This document shows, in pieces, positions 26,704 through 35,804 of a stretch of 64,000 nt of DNA (its first letter is position 1; each line of letters begins with the position of its first letter). Position numbers and translations under genes: made by a program. The notes beneath the pieces are model-generated. The model was not told the DNA's origin. It did no database searches and saw nothing but the letters and a program-made list of their open reading frames with translations. This DNA is from Tsukamurella pseudospumae (GTDB lineage Bacteria; Actinomycetota; Actinomycetes; Mycobacteriales; Mycobacteriaceae), in contig NZ_LSRE01000012.1 of NCBI RefSeq assembly GCF_001575205.1, positions 186,001 to 250,000 of the forward strand, given 5' to 3'.

Positions 26704-27645
26704 GTGATGGATCTCGACCTGCCCGTGGGCATCGATTTGAGCGCGGTCAGCGGCCGCGAGGCACTGCAGAAGATCGTCGACCTCCGGGCGACCGAGGGCT
26801 TCTCCGTGAACGACGACGATGACGACGATCCGGTGCTGCTCACCCCGGAGCGGCACGTCGTGGACACGTGGCGCGAGGGCTACCCGTACTCCGAGCGGAT
26901 GGCGCGTTCGGAGTACGAGCGGGACAAGCGGCTGCTGCAGATCGAGCTGCTCAAGCTGCAGCGCTGGGTCAAGGACACCGGCCAGCGCCTGGTCATCGTG
27001 TTCGAGGGCCGCGACGCCGCCGGCAAGGGCGGCACCATCAAGCGGTTCATGGAGCACCTCAACCCGCGTGGCGCGCGCGTGGTGGCGCTGGTCAAGCCCA
27101 CCGAGCGTGAGGCCGGCGAGTGGTACTTCCAGCGCTACATCGACCACTTCCCGACCAAGGGTGAGATCGTCCTGTTCGACCGCTCCTGGTACAACCGCGG
27201 CGGCGTCGAGCGGGTCATGGGCTTCTGCTCCGACGAGCAGCACGAGCGTTGGACCCACCAGGTGCCGCTGTTCGAGAAGATGCTGGTCGAAGACGGCATC
27301 GACGTGACCAAGTTCTGGTTCTCCGTGACCCAGCTCGAGCAGCGCACCCGCTTCGCGATCCGGCAGATCGACCCCGTGCGGCAGTGGAAGCTCTCGCCGA
27401 TGGACCTCGCGTCGCTGGACAAGTGGGACGGCTACACCGCGGCGAAGGAGGAGGTGTTCGCGGCGACGGACACCGATTACGCGCCCTGGACCGTGGTCAA
27501 GAGCAACGACAAGAAGCGCGCCCGCCTCAACGCCATGCGCTACATCCTCGACAAGTTCGACTACGACAACAAGGACATGGAGGTCCTCGCGTCGGGACCG
27601 GATCCTCTCATCGTCGGGCGCGGCCGGGACCTGATCGGGGACTGA
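26704..27645 (+). CDS. ppk2: Polyphosphate kinase 2 family protein
   Basis: The protein has 313 residues. PPK2 enzymes transfer phosphate between polyphosphate and nucleotides. Walker A is EGRDAAGKGGTIKRF at 101-115. Walker B is in VLFDRSWYNRGGVERVMGF near 155-173. QWKLSPMDL and YAPWTVV follow as in other one-domain PPK2 proteins. The N-terminal 60 residues include a run of six aspartates (DDDDDD, about residues 37-42). The GTG start at 26704 is followed directly by an ATG; the upstream -10 favours the GTG. A second, more distant PPK2 lies at 47555-48409. Confidence 0.93.
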   Translation: MMDLDLPVGIDLSAVSGREALQKIVDLRATEGFSVNDDDDDDPVLLTPERHVVDTWREGYPYSERMARSEYERDKRLLQIELLKLQRWVKDTGQRLVIVFEGRDAAGKGGTIKRFMEHLNPRGARVVALVKPTEREAGEWYFQRYIDHFPTKGEIVLFDRSWYNRGGVERVMGFCSDEQHERWTHQVPLFEKMLVEDGIDVTKFWFSVTQLEQRTRFAIRQIDPVRQWKLSPMDLASLDKWDGYTAAKEEVFAATDTDYAPWTVVKSNDKKRARLNAMRYILDKFDYDNKDMEVLASGPDPLIVGRGRDLIGD

Positions 27646-27676
27646 CGGTGCGCCGCGCGGGCCGGTTCGCGGGGCC

Positions 27677-27714
27677 GACGGTGCGCCGAGCGGACCGGGC
27701 CCGGCGGCACCGTC
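27677..27714. terminator. Hairpin built from the GACGGTGC motif
   Basis: GACGGTGC (27677-27684) pairs with GCACCGTC (27707-27714). The 22-base loop contains the palindrome GGGCCC. It lies between PPK2 and the next plus-strand gene and probably ends the PPK2 transcript. Confidence 0.55.
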
Positions 27715-27717
27715 GAG

Positions 27718-27723
27718 TACCGT
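27718..27723 (+). promoter_or_regulatory. -10 element of a leaderless membrane-protein transcript
   Basis: TACCGT is followed by exactly 7 bp and the GTG at 27731. There is no ribosome-binding site. Confidence 0.6.
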
Positions 27724-27730
27724 TGTCGCC

Positions 27731-28597
27731 GTGCGTTCTCTGACGGCCTTCCTCCTCGTTCTGGTGGCGATCCTGGCCACCTTCGTGGCGGTCCCCGCCG
27801 TCTGGGCGAAGAACACCGTGCTCGACCGCGGCGCGTTCATGACGCTCATGGAGCCGTTGGGGCACGACCCGGCGGTGCAGGACGCCATGGCGCAGGAGAT
27901 CGCCCAGCAGGTGCAGCGGTTGCTCACCGAGCAGGGGGACGCGCGCCCGCCGTTGTCCGCGATCACGCCCTATGTCTCGACCTACACCCACGGCCCGCAG
28001 TTCCCGGGCGCCTTCAAGGAGGCGATCGGGCAGGTGCACACGTGGCTGCTGGTGCGGCCGACCGCCGAGCAGCGGTTGCGCGGCGCGACCACTGCGGAGA
28101 TCGACCTCGCGCCGATGATCACGTCCGTCGCCGAGGCGAACAACGTGAAGGTGACGGTTCCCGAGCGGGTCACGATCGACCTGTCCGGCACGGGCGCCAA
28201 CCGGGACCTGTTCCGGGCCGGACGGTACGCCGAGATCGCCGACAAGTTGAAGCAGGTCGCGTGGATCGCGCCGCTGGTGGCGGTGGTCGCCGCGCTGCTG
28301 GCGCTGCTCGCCGCGCACCGTCGTGGATTCATGCTGTTCTACCTGGGGCTGGGCGGCGCGGTCGCCGCGGGCGTGACCTGGATGCTGTGCGTGGCGGCAC
28401 CGTCGTACGTGACGGGCCGCAGCGGCACCGGCGGACTGAGCCCGGTCATCGACGCGGCGCTGAGCCAGGTGACGAAGAGCCTGACCCCGTGGATCGTGAC
28501 CGAGGCGGCGGTCGGCGGCGCGCTCGCGCTGCTGGGGCTGATCTTCGGCGGGCTCGGCGCGGTCGCGGCGCGGCGGGCCGAACGGCGGGACTGGTGA
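27731..28597 (+). CDS. Hypothetical membrane protein with large extracytoplasmic loop
   Basis: The protein has 288 residues. One N-terminal membrane segment (residues about 3-25) is followed by a soluble stretch of some 145 residues, then three membrane segments at about 180-200, 204-222 and 245-275. The C-terminus is basic (RRAERRDW). I do not recognise a named family; similar layouts are common in actinobacterial proteins of unknown function. The GTG start fits a leaderless transcript. Its stop overlaps the start of the hydrolase gene (GTGA), so the two are co-translated. Confidence 0.75.
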   Translation: MRSLTAFLLVLVAILATFVAVPAVWAKNTVLDRGAFMTLMEPLGHDPAVQDAMAQEIAQQVQRLLTEQGDARPPLSAITPYVSTYTHGPQFPGAFKEAIGQVHTWLLVRPTAEQRLRGATTAEIDLAPMITSVAEANNVKVTVPERVTIDLSGTGANRDLFRAGRYAEIADKLKQVAWIAPLVAVVAALLALLAAHRRGFMLFYLGLGGAVAAGVTWMLCVAAPSYVTGRSGTGGLSPVIDAALSQVTKSLTPWIVTEAAVGGALALLGLIFGGLGAVAARRAERRDW

Positions 28598-29424
28598 GTT
28601 CCACCGCCCGGCCGACCGTCGCGACGCTGACCTACCAGGACGGGACCACGAACCCCGTCCGGATCTTCCGCGGGCCGGACCCGGCCGCGCCCGTACTGAT
28701 GATCTGGCCGGGCGTGAACGTGCCCGCCGGGTACTTCGACGACTTCGGGCGTGGGCTCATCGACGCGGGCTTCAACGCGGTGGTGGCCGAGCTACGGGGG
28801 CAGGGCGATTCGCGGCCCCGCGGTGCCGGCGGTTCCCACGGCTTCCAGGACGTGGTGGTGGAGGACTACCCGGCGGTGTCCGCCCTGGCGCGGCAGAAGT
28901 TCCCCGGTGCGCCGCGGATCCTGGTGGGGCACAGCCTCGGTGGGCTGATGGGTGTCATGTACGCCGCGCGGGCCCGGCGGAACCTGGCCGGGGTGGTCCT
29001 GATCGCCTGCGGCACGGGCTATTACAAGCTCGACGGGCTGTCCGGCGCCGCCCGCCGAATCGGTACCTCCGTCGCCGCGCGTACCGCGGCCCGACGGGGC
29101 CACTGGTCCGGTCCCGACGGGCTGGGAGAGGTTCCGAAGGGCATCGTCCGCGATTTCGACCACCTGGTGCAGACGGGCGACTTCAACGTCTCCGGAGCGG
29201 ACGTGGACTACGAGGCGCGGCTGGCGGGAACGAAGACGCCGGTGTTGACACTGGCCATCGCCGGCGACGAACTGGTCAGCGACGAGCAGTCCCGGTTCGT
29301 GGGGGAGAAGTTCCCCGCGTCCGTGCATCGACGGATCGCGGAACCGCTGGGCCACAACCAGTGGATCCTCTCGCCCGATGCGGTGATCCCCGCGCTGTCG
29401 GGATGGATCGCGCAGAAGGTGTAG
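28594..29424 (+). CDS. Alpha/beta-fold hydrolase
   Basis: The 276-residue protein has the nucleophile elbow VGHSLGG (Ser near residue 112), a preceding WPGVNVPAGYF oxyanion-type loop, ELRGQGDS, and a late Asp/His pair in IAGDELVSDE and PLGHNQW. All catalytic elements of an alpha/beta-hydrolase are visible; the substrate is not. No signal peptide, so cytoplasmic. The GTG start overlaps the preceding membrane-protein stop by four bases. Confidence 0.85.
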   Translation: MSSTARPTVATLTYQDGTTNPVRIFRGPDPAAPVLMIWPGVNVPAGYFDDFGRGLIDAGFNAVVAELRGQGDSRPRGAGGSHGFQDVVVEDYPAVSALARQKFPGAPRILVGHSLGGLMGVMYAARARRNLAGVVLIACGTGYYKLDGLSGAARRIGTSVAARTAARRGHWSGPDGLGEVPKGIVRDFDHLVQTGDFNVSGADVDYEARLAGTKTPVLTLAIAGDELVSDEQSRFVGEKFPASVHRRIAEPLGHNQWILSPDAVIPALSGWIAQKV

Positions 29425-29458
29425 CGCGTCTCGGCGGAGTGGCATGGTCGATCGCACG

Positions 29459-29540
29459 AGCCATGCGTGCGGCGCATGGCTGCGAAACTGCAGGTCAGTG
29501 GTGATTTTTGGGAGATGAGCCATGCGTGTGGCGCATGGCT
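29459..29540. terminator. Two near-identical hairpins between convergent genes
   Basis: AGCCATGCG...CGCATGGCT occurs at 29459-29481 (loop TGCGG) and again at 29518-29540 (loop TGTGG), 36 bp apart. The second ends on the stop codon of the L,D-transpeptidase gene. The interval includes a T5 run at about 29505-29509. The arrangement suits bidirectional termination for the hydrolase (plus) and transpeptidase (minus). Confidence 0.7.
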
Positions 29541-30231
29541 ACCCGGCGAGGCCGGTGACGAGCACCGGGTTGTGTGCGGGCGCCAGCCATTTCAGAAGAG
29601 TGACCATGCCTTCCTTGCTGATCGCGACGCAGCCGAGAGTGGGCTTGCCGTCTGTGACGTGCAGGAACATGGCGCCGCCCTTGCCCGGCGTGTGGGACGG
29701 GTTGTTGTTGAAATGCACGGCGTAGTCGTAGACGGGACCGGCGCCGTAGAGGTTCTCGCTGCCCGGGCCGGGGCTGGTGGCGCGGGTGACCATCGTGTCG
29801 TAGGTCGGTGAGCTCTGGTTGCCGTCCCACCACTGCTGATCGGTGACCTTGGTGTACGGCAGCGTCGTGCCGGGGTTCTCCTGCCGGCCGAACGCCTGGT
29901 CCAGCGCGAAGACGCCGAACGGGGTGCGGGGGACATCGTCCTTGCCTTCGCCGATGCCCTGCTCCCCGACCTTGCCCGGGACCGGCCCGAAGACCTTCGT
30001 CCAGCCCGTTTGGAGGAGCGCCCACGCCGAGACCTGCACGTCCGTCGAGGAGAACGACGGTGCCGCGACCGTGATGACCTCGCGCGCGCTCGGAGCTGCC
30101 GCGATGGCGGCGTCCAGCAGGGCCTTGTCGGCGTCGGCTGCTGCGGCGTGCGGGATCGCCAGCGATGCGGCGACGGCCGCCGCGGGGATCGCGGCGAACC
30201 TCATGAGCACCTGGCGCCTCTTTAGTAACAT
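29539..30231 (-). CDS. Secreted L,D-transpeptidase-type (YkuD) protein with Tat-like signal
   Basis: The protein has 230 residues from the ATG at 30231. Residues 4-10 read KRRQVLM, a twin-arginine-like motif, followed by a hydrophobic stretch ending in HAAAADA. The YkuD-like core has FLHVTDGKPTLGCVAI, with His191 and the nucleophile Cys201. L,D-transpeptidases crosslink peptidoglycan by 3-3 bonds, but single-domain members may have other roles. I preferred 30231 to the ATG 33 bp upstream because a CATACT -10-like element lies 7 bp before it and it gives the better signal peptide. Confidence 0.83.
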   Translation of the reverse strand: MLLKRRQVLMRFAAIPAAAVAASLAIPHAAAADADKALLDAAIAAAPSAREVITVAAPSFSSTDVQVSAWALLQTGWTKVFGPVPGKVGEQGIGEGKDDVPRTPFGVFALDQAFGRQENPGTTLPYTKVTDQQWWDGNQSSPTYDTMVTRATSPGPGSENLYGAGPVYDYAVHFNNNPSHTPGKGGAMFLHVTDGKPTLGCVAISKEGMVTLLKWLAPAHNPVLVTGLAG

Positions 30232-30394
30232 GCGCCACAGTATGACATGGTGGTCGGCACTCATGAAGTCCTGCGGCCCGGCCGCGACCGTTCTCCCGCG
30301 GGAGTCTCTCGCTGAGTAGTGGGTTGCAACCCGATGACGGGTGAAGAACTTCCGCGGGAGGGGTGGCGACGCCGAGTCGGGCCTCGCGTGACGG

Positions 30395-30709
30395 TCAGTG
30401 ATCGTTGTCGCGGAGGTGCTGCTCGATCCGTTCGAGCTTGGCCGTGAGCTGGCCGGTGTGGCCGGGGCGGATGTCGCACTTGACCACGAGGGACACCCGC
30501 GGGGCGGACTCGGCCAGGCGGTCCACGCATGCCTTGATCACGCCCATCACCTCGTCCCACTCGCCCTCGATGGTGGTGAACATGGACGTGGTCTCGTTCG
30601 GCAAGCCTGAGGCGCGCACGATGGCGACGGCCTCCGCGACCGCTGCGGCGACGCCGCCGTCGGGGCTCTGGTCGCCGCCCATGGGGCTGATCGAGAAAGC
30701 TGCGAGCAT
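30395..30709 (-). CDS. MTH1187/YkoF-family thiamine-binding protein
   Basis: This 104-residue protein begins LAAFSISPMGGDQSPDGGVA and contains IEGEWDEVMGVIKACVDRL and VVKCDIRPGH, the pattern of the MTH1187 (DUF77) ferredoxin-like family. Members form tetramers, and some bind thiamine or precursors. The ATG is preceded by a GAGGAC ribosome site. It is the last of three minus-strand genes that start with prolyl oligopeptidase; no thiamine genes are nearby. Confidence 0.85.
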   Translation of the reverse strand: MLAAFSISPMGGDQSPDGGVAAAVAEAVAIVRASGLPNETTSMFTTIEGEWDEVMGVIKACVDRLAESAPRVSLVVKCDIRPGHTGQLTAKLERIEQHLRDNDH

Positions 30710-30720
30710 GATGTGTCCTC

Positions 30721-31281
30721 TCAGTTCCGGCCGCGGCCGGTGGTGTTCGACATGACGACGCGGAGGAAGGTCAGCCCGTAGGCCAGGGTGCACAGCGCGA
30801 GCGCCCCGCCGGCGATCGCGTGGCCGGCAGCGGTCCCGACGGTGCCCGTGGCCATGAGCACGATCGCGGCGACCGCGCCGACGGTGCCCACCGTGCCGGC
30901 GACGACGTGCAGCGCGAACCTCGGCTGGCTCACCAGGAACACGAAGAAGTGCAGCGCTACCGCCAGCGCGATCGACGGCATGATGAACTCCGGGTGACCG
31001 GTCTTGTTGAGGACCACGATCGCGGCCAGGATCGCCACCGTCTCCAGCGCGACCGCGATCCGGAACACCTGGCGGGCCTTCGCCTCTCCGGTCCCGGGCG
31101 ACGGCGGTGCCGGGGCCGGGGCGCCCCGCCGGGCGGTGACGACCGCGCCGAGGGCGATCGCCGCGCCCAGCACCGCGCCGATCGCGGCGACGAGCGGGTA
31201 CGCGTGCAGGCCCAGGACCGACCAGGCGATGGTCATCAGCCCCATGAAGATCGCCAGCGACCGGGCGGTGCGGACCGGCAT
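30721..31281 (-). CDS. Hypothetical five- to six-helix membrane protein
   Basis: The 186-residue protein is almost entirely hydrophobic. Two helices occupy residues 8-50, a short Pro/Ala-rich cytoplasmic loop follows (APAPAPPSPGTGEAKARQ), then about four helices to residue 180. I do not recognise a family. Its ATG overlaps the stop of the prolyl oligopeptidase (TGATG), and it ends 11 bp before the thiamine-binding-family gene, so the three genes form an operon. Confidence 0.75.
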   Translation of the reverse strand: MPVRTARSLAIFMGLMTIAWSVLGLHAYPLVAAIGAVLGAAIALGAVVTARRGAPAPAPPSPGTGEAKARQVFRIAVALETVAILAAIVVLNKTGHPEFIMPSIALAVALHFFVFLVSQPRFALHVVAGTVGTVGAVAAIVLMATGTVGTAAGHAIAGGALALCTLAYGLTFLRVVMSNTTGRGRN

Positions 31282-33320
31282 CAGGACTCCGCGGATCCCA
31301 GCTCGCGCCACAGGAACTCGTAGGCGAGAGCGGATTTGAACGCCGCCTGCTTGTTGTCGGCCGCGCCGCCGTGGCCGCCCTCGATGTTCTCGTAGTAGTC
31401 CACGTCGATGCCGCGCGCCTCGAGCGCCGCGACGAACTTGCGGGCGTGCGCCGGGTGCACGCGGTCGTCGCGGGTGGACGTGGTGACCAGAAGCGCGGGC
31501 AGATCTCCGGGCGCACCGGCGGATTCGGGCAGGTTCTGGTACGGCGAGTACTCGCTGATGTACGCCCACTGCGCGGGATCGTCGGGGTCGCCGTACTCCG
31601 CCATCCACGACGCCCCGGCAAGGAGCTGGTGGTAGCGCCGCATGTCCAGCAGCGGAACCTGGCAGACGATGGCGCCGAACAACTCCGGGTACCGCGTGTA
31701 CATCACGCCCATGAGCAGCCCGCCGTTCGACCCGCCCTGCGCGCCCAACTGCGCCCGCGTGGTGATGCCGCGGGCCACGAGATCCTTCGCGACCGCGGCG
31801 AAGTCCTCGTACGCGCGCAGCCGGTTCTCCTTGAGAGCCGCTGTGTGCCAATCGGGCCCGTACTCGCCGCCGCCGCGGATGTTCGCGAGCACGTACACCC
31901 CGCCCTGCTCGATCCACGCCGCGCCGGACACGGCGGTGTAGTCCGGTGTGAGGGAGACCTCGAAGCCGCCGTAGCCGTAGAGCAGGGTCGGCTGCGGGTC
32001 CTCCTGCGGGCGGCGGACCACGAAGTACGGGACCTGCGTCCCGTCGTCGCTGGTCGCGAAGAACTGCTCGGAGGTCACGCCCTCGGCGTCGTAGAACGCG
32101 GGCGCGGACTTCAGCGGCTCAACGGAGCCGCCGGCCTCGCCGTGCAGAAGCGTGGGCGGAAGCGTGAAACCGCTGGCGGTGGCGAAGATCTCGTCGCCCT
32201 CGCGCGGGTCCGTGTAGTACACGCCGATCTCGGCCAGCTCGGGGAAGCCGCGTGTCTCCCGGCGTTCCCAGGTTCCCGGTTCGAGGGTGTGCAGCTCCGA
32301 GCGCACGTCGCGCATCGTCGAGAGCAACAGATACGACTTGGTCCAGGCGTACCCGGCGAGGGCGGTGTGCGCGTCGGGCGTGAAGACGGTGCTGTGCTCG
32401 CGTGAGCCCGCCCGGTACGCGTCGAAATCGAAGGCGACCAAGGCGCCCGGCTCCACCACACCACCGGGCAGCTCCCACGCCGACTTCGGGCGCACCAGCA
32501 GCCGTGACTCGTGGACGTCGGCGTCGGAATCCGTCGGGACGTCGATCCTCTCCAGTGCCAACGTGTCCGGCGAGAGCAGGTAGATCTCGCTGTTGTAGAA
32601 GTCGATCGCGCGGGTGACGAAATGCCGCTCGTAGCCGGGGGTGTCGTCGTACCCCGCGCCGATCGAGACGTCCGAGTGGTGCCCCTCGTACACGAGGTCC
32701 GCGTGCCCCAGCGGGGTATCGCGCCGCCACCGCTTCACCAGCCGCGGATACCCGGAGTCGGTGAGCGATCCCGGACCGAAATCCGTTCCCACGTAAACGG
32801 TGTCCTTGTCGATCCACGCGATCCGGCTCTTCGCCTCCGGGAGTGAGAAGCCACCGTCGACGAACTCCCGGCGGGAGATGGAGAACTCGCGCACCACACT
32901 CGCGTCGGCGCCGCCGCGCGAGAGGGAGACGAGCGCCCGGTCGTACCGCGCACCGTCGGGCGATTCCCCGCGTAGGACGGCCGCCCCGCCCCAGACCCAG
33001 TTCTCGCCCTCGGCCTCGCGGAGGGCATCGACGTCGATGACGACCTCCCACTCCGGGCTGTCGGTGCGGAAGGACTCGAGGGTGGTGCGGCGCCACAGGC
33101 CGTAGGGGTGGTCGGCGTCGCGCCAGAAGTTCCACAGGTGCTCGCCGCGGCGGACCGGGTAGGGGATGCGCTGGTCGGTGTCGAGGATCGCGAGGACACG
33201 CGACTCGAGCTCGTCGAACCGCGGTCCGGTCAGGCGTGCCGTGCTCTCGGCGTTGCGGGCCCGGGCCCAATCGAGGGCAGTGGCGGATTCCACGTCTTCG
33301 AGCCATGCGTACTGGTCCAT
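31281..33320 (-). CDS. Prolyl oligopeptidase family serine peptidase
   Basis: The 679-residue protein has an N-terminal beta-propeller region (about 1-430) and a C-terminal peptidase domain. The nucleophile lies in [13 protein letters not shown], the acid in [13 protein letters not shown] and the histidine in EGGHGG, so the S9A catalytic triad is complete. There is no signal peptide, so it probably acts in the cytoplasm. M. tuberculosis has a similar gene (Rv0457c) a few genes from lpd. It diverges from lpd with only 30 bp between the starts. Confidence 0.93.
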   Translation of the reverse strand: MDQYAWLEDVESATALDWARARNAESTARLTGPRFDELESRVLAILDTDQRIPYPVRRGEHLWNFWRDADHPYGLWRRTTLESFRTDSPEWEVVIDVDALREAEGENWVWGGAAVLRGESPDGARYDRALVSLSRGGADASVVREFSISRREFVDGGFSLPEAKSRIAWIDKDTVYVGTDFGPGSLTDSGYPRLVKRWRRDTPLGHADLVYEGHHSDVSIGAGYDDTPGYERHFVTRAIDFYNSEIYLLSPDTLALERIDVPTDSDADVHESRLLVRPKSAWELPGGVVEPGALVAFDFDAYRAGSREHSTVFTPDAHTALAGYAWTKSYLLLSTMRDVRSELHTLEPGTWERRETRGFPELAEIGVYYTDPREGDEIFATASGFTLPPTLLHGEAGGSVEPLKSAPAFYDAEGVTSEQFFATSDDGTQVPYFVVRRPQEDPQPTLLYGYGGFEVSLTPDYTAVSGAAWIEQGGVYVLANIRGGGEYGPDWHTAALKENRLRAYEDFAAVAKDLVARGITTRAQLGAQGGSNGGLLMGVMYTRYPELFGAIVCQVPLLDMRRYHQLLAGASWMAEYGDPDDPAQWAYISEYSPYQNLPESAGAPGDLPALLVTTSTRDDRVHPAHARKFVAALEARGIDVDYYENIEGGHGGAADNKQAAFKSALAYEFLWRELGSAES

Positions 33321-33327
33321 GGACACC

Positions 33328-33343
33328 ACAGTAGGGCTACGCT
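33328..33343. promoter_or_regulatory. Back-to-back leaderless promoters for prolyl oligopeptidase and lpd
   Basis: TACTGT on the minus strand (33328-33333) lies 7 bp before the ATG at 33320. TACGCT on the plus strand (33338-33343) lies 7 bp before the GTG at 33351. Both transcripts must start at their start codons inside a 30-bp gap. Confidence 0.7.
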
Positions 33344-33350
33344 GAATCCC

Positions 33351-34733
33351 GTGGCTGATCACTTTGACACTGTTGTTCTCGGCGCCGGCCCAGGAGGCTA
33401 CGTCGCCGCTATTCGCGCCGCCCAACTCGGGCAGAAGGTCGCGGTCATCGAGGAGAAGTACTGGGGCGGTGTGTGCCTGAACGTGGGCTGCATCCCGTCG
33501 AAGGCACTCCTGAAGAACGCCGAGCTGGCGCACACCTTCACGCACAAGGCGCAGCTCTTCGGCATCTCCGGTGACGTCTCGTTCGACTTCGGGGCTGCGT
33601 TCGACCGCAGCCGCAAGGTGTCGGAGGGGATCGTCAAGGGCGTTCACTTCCTGATGAAGAAGAACAAGATCACCGAGATCAACGGCTACGGCGTCTTCGT
33701 GGACGCGCACACCATCCAGGTGGGCGATCAGACGGTGACCGCCGACAACGTGATCATCGACACGGGCTCGACGGTCCGCCTGCTCCCCGGCGTCACGCTG
33801 TCCGACAACGTGGTCACCTACGAGGAGCAGATCCTCACCCGCGAGCTGCCCGCGTCGATCGCCATCGTCGGCGCCGGCGCGATCGGCATGGAGTTCGCCT
33901 ACGTCCTCAAGAACTACGGCGTGGACGTCACGATCATCGAGTTCCTGGACCGCGCGCTGCCGAACGAGGACGCCGACGTCTCCAAGGAGATCGCCAAGCA
34001 GTACAAGAAGCTGGGCGTGAACATCCTGACCTCCACCAAGGTCGAGTCGGTCGACGACCAGGGCTCGCAGGTCGTCGTCAAGTACACCGGCCCCAAGGGG
34101 CCGGGCGAGATCACCGTCTCCAAGGTGCTCATGAGCATCGGGTTCGCGCCGCGCACCGAGGGCTTCGGCCTGGAGAAGACCGGCGTCGCCCTCACCGAGC
34201 GCGGCGCCATCGCCATCGACGACTTCATGCGCACCAACGTGCCCGGCGTCTACGCCATCGGCGATGTCACCGCGAAGCTGCAGCTGGCGCACGTCGCCGA
34301 GGCGCAGGGCGTCGTGGCCGCGGAGACCATCGCCGGGGCCGAGACCCAGGCCTTGGGCGACTACCGCATGATGCCGCGCGCCACCTTCTGCCAGCCGCAG
34401 GTCGCCTCGTTCGGCCTCACCGAGCAGCAGGCGAAGGACGAGGGCTACGACGTCAAGACCGCGACCTTCCCCTACTCGGCGAACGGCAAGGCCCAGGGCC
34501 TCGGCGAGCCCGTCGGCTTCGTCAAGCTGGTCTCCGACGCCAAGTACGGCGAGCTGCTCGGCGGCCACCTCATCGGCCCCGACGTCTCCGAGCTGCTGCC
34601 CGAGCTCACGCTCGCGCAGAAGTGGGACCTCACCGTCAACGAGCTGGCCCGCAACGTGCACACGCACCCCACGCTGTCCGAGGCGTTGCAGGAGTCGATC
34701 CACGGCCTCGCCGGCCACATGATCAACCTGTAG
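33351..34733 (+). CDS. lpd: Dihydrolipoyl dehydrogenase
   Basis: This 460-residue flavoprotein disulfide reductase is the E3 component of 2-oxo acid dehydrogenase complexes. It has [14 protein letters not shown] (FAD), the redox-active pair in [28 protein letters not shown] (NAD) and the C-terminal His-Glu pair in HTHPTLSEA. It corresponds to Rv0462. In mycobacteria this enzyme also serves the antioxidant AhpD system. The GTG start fits a leaderless transcript. A strong hairpin follows the stop. Confidence 0.97.
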   Translation: MADHFDTVVLGAGPGGYVAAIRAAQLGQKVAVIEEKYWGGVCLNVGCIPSKALLKNAELAHTFTHKAQLFGISGDVSFDFGAAFDRSRKVSEGIVKGVHFLMKKNKITEINGYGVFVDAHTIQVGDQTVTADNVIIDTGSTVRLLPGVTLSDNVVTYEEQILTRELPASIAIVGAGAIGMEFAYVLKNYGVDVTIIEFLDRALPNEDADVSKEIAKQYKKLGVNILTSTKVESVDDQGSQVVVKYTGPKGPGEITVSKVLMSIGFAPRTEGFGLEKTGVALTERGAIAIDDFMRTNVPGVYAIGDVTAKLQLAHVAEAQGVVAAETIAGAETQALGDYRMMPRATFCQPQVASFGLTEQQAKDEGYDVKTATFPYSANGKAQGLGEPVGFVKLVSDAKYGELLGGHLIGPDVSELLPELTLAQKWDLTVNELARNVHTHPTLSEALQESIHGLAGHMINL

Positions 34734-34746
34734 GAACCGCACCCTC

Positions 34747-34783
34747 GTCGGCCCGGCATCGTCATCGACGGTGCCGGGCCGAC
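34747..34783 (+). terminator. Hairpin after lpd
   Basis: GTCGGCCCGGCA (34747-34758) and TGCCGGGCCGAC (34772-34783) form a perfect 12-bp stem, 13 bp after the lpd stop codon. Confidence 0.75.
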
Positions 34784-34817
34784 GTGCTCTCCTCCCCCCG
34801 ATGAAAGGCGTTCGACG

Positions 34818-35651
34818 ATGTTCCGAGCCACCCCCGGAAAGCTGCCCGCCGCCGATACCACCGAGATCGGGGGTGTGAAGCTCCCGCCGGGCAAGGCGGT
34901 GAACTCGCAGGGCGGCGAGGAGATCGCCTGGATCAGCGCCGATGTGGTGCCCGCCGACCAGTTGGGTGCGCTGATCCGCGACCTCGCGGCCGTCTTCGGC
35001 ACCACCGGACTGTGGCCGCTGCAGGCGCACGGCCGTGGCCAGGACGGCCCGGACTCGTGGGACGGCGACGTCCCGGGCGACGTCGGCGACGACGCGGCAT
35101 GGAGCGGGGGAGACCTGGGGCAGCCGTGGGGAGACGGTGAACTCGCCGGGCCGGAGAGCACCGTCGGCGACGCCCTACCCGTGCTCCTGCGGCTCGGCGC
35201 CGAGAACGCAGATGCCGATGATCCGGACGCCGACCCCGACCGCCCGGCGGCCGTGACCGCACTGGCCGCGGCGGTGCCCGGCGCTGAGCTGCCCGCCGGC
35301 GCGCTCGACGTGGAGGGCGCCGGCGCGCTGTTGCTCGTGCCCGTCGCGCGACCCGCCGACGTGCCGCACGCGGTCGGCTGGCTCGGCGCGAGCGACGACG
35401 GGCTGAGCGGCACGGAGGTCTCGTCGGTGCTGCGCTCGTGGGAGGAGCGGTTCGGCGCAGTGCCCGTGTCGATCGGCGACGACGCCCTGATGCTGCAGGT
35501 CGCGCGCCCGCCGCAGTCTCCCGAGCAGCTCGACGGTGTGCTGTCCGAGCATTACGCCTTCTGCCCCGACAACGTCGACCGGGGTGAGGGGACCGCCGCG
35601 TACCGCGAGGGCCTGACCGAATGGACCCACTGGTCGTTCTGGTGGGACTGA
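34818..35651 (+). CDS. DUF4253 domain-containing protein
   Basis: This 277-residue cytoplasmic protein ends in the DUF4253 pattern: SWEERFGAVPVSIGDDAL, VARPPQSPEQL, SEHYAFCPDNVD and the terminal WTHWSFWWD. Function is unknown; such proteins are acidic, widespread in actinobacteria and sometimes linked to immunity-protein-like folds. The N-terminal half is low in conserved motifs. An ATG with a GAAAGG ribosome site starts the gene. It stands alone between lpd and the ectoine hydroxylase. Confidence 0.82.
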   Translation: MFRATPGKLPAADTTEIGGVKLPPGKAVNSQGGEEIAWISADVVPADQLGALIRDLAAVFGTTGLWPLQAHGRGQDGPDSWDGDVPGDVGDDAAWSGGDLGQPWGDGELAGPESTVGDALPVLLRLGAENADADDPDADPDRPAAVTALAAAVPGAELPAGALDVEGAGALLLVPVARPADVPHAVGWLGASDDGLSGTEVSSVLRSWEERFGAVPVSIGDDALMLQVARPPQSPEQLDGVLSEHYAFCPDNVDRGEGTAAYREGLTEWTHWSFWWD

Positions 35652-35676
35652 CCGGCTGAGTTGGACACTCGTCCCG

Positions 35677-35691
35677 GACCCTGGCAGGGTC
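35677..35691 (+). terminator. Short hairpin after the DUF4253 gene
   Basis: GACCCT and AGGGTC form a 6-bp stem with loop GGC, 26 bp after the stop codon. The rest of the 153-bp gap to the next start holds only a ribosome-binding site (AAGGA near 35796). Confidence 0.45.
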
Positions 35692-35804
35692 GGGTGCGCG
35701 GCGTGGCGATGCCACGGCGCCGGGTCGAGAAGGGGCATCGGTCACCGTCGGACGTCCGCGCCGTGAGGCAGCAGTGGAACGCACTGCACGGACGGAAGGA
35801 ATCG

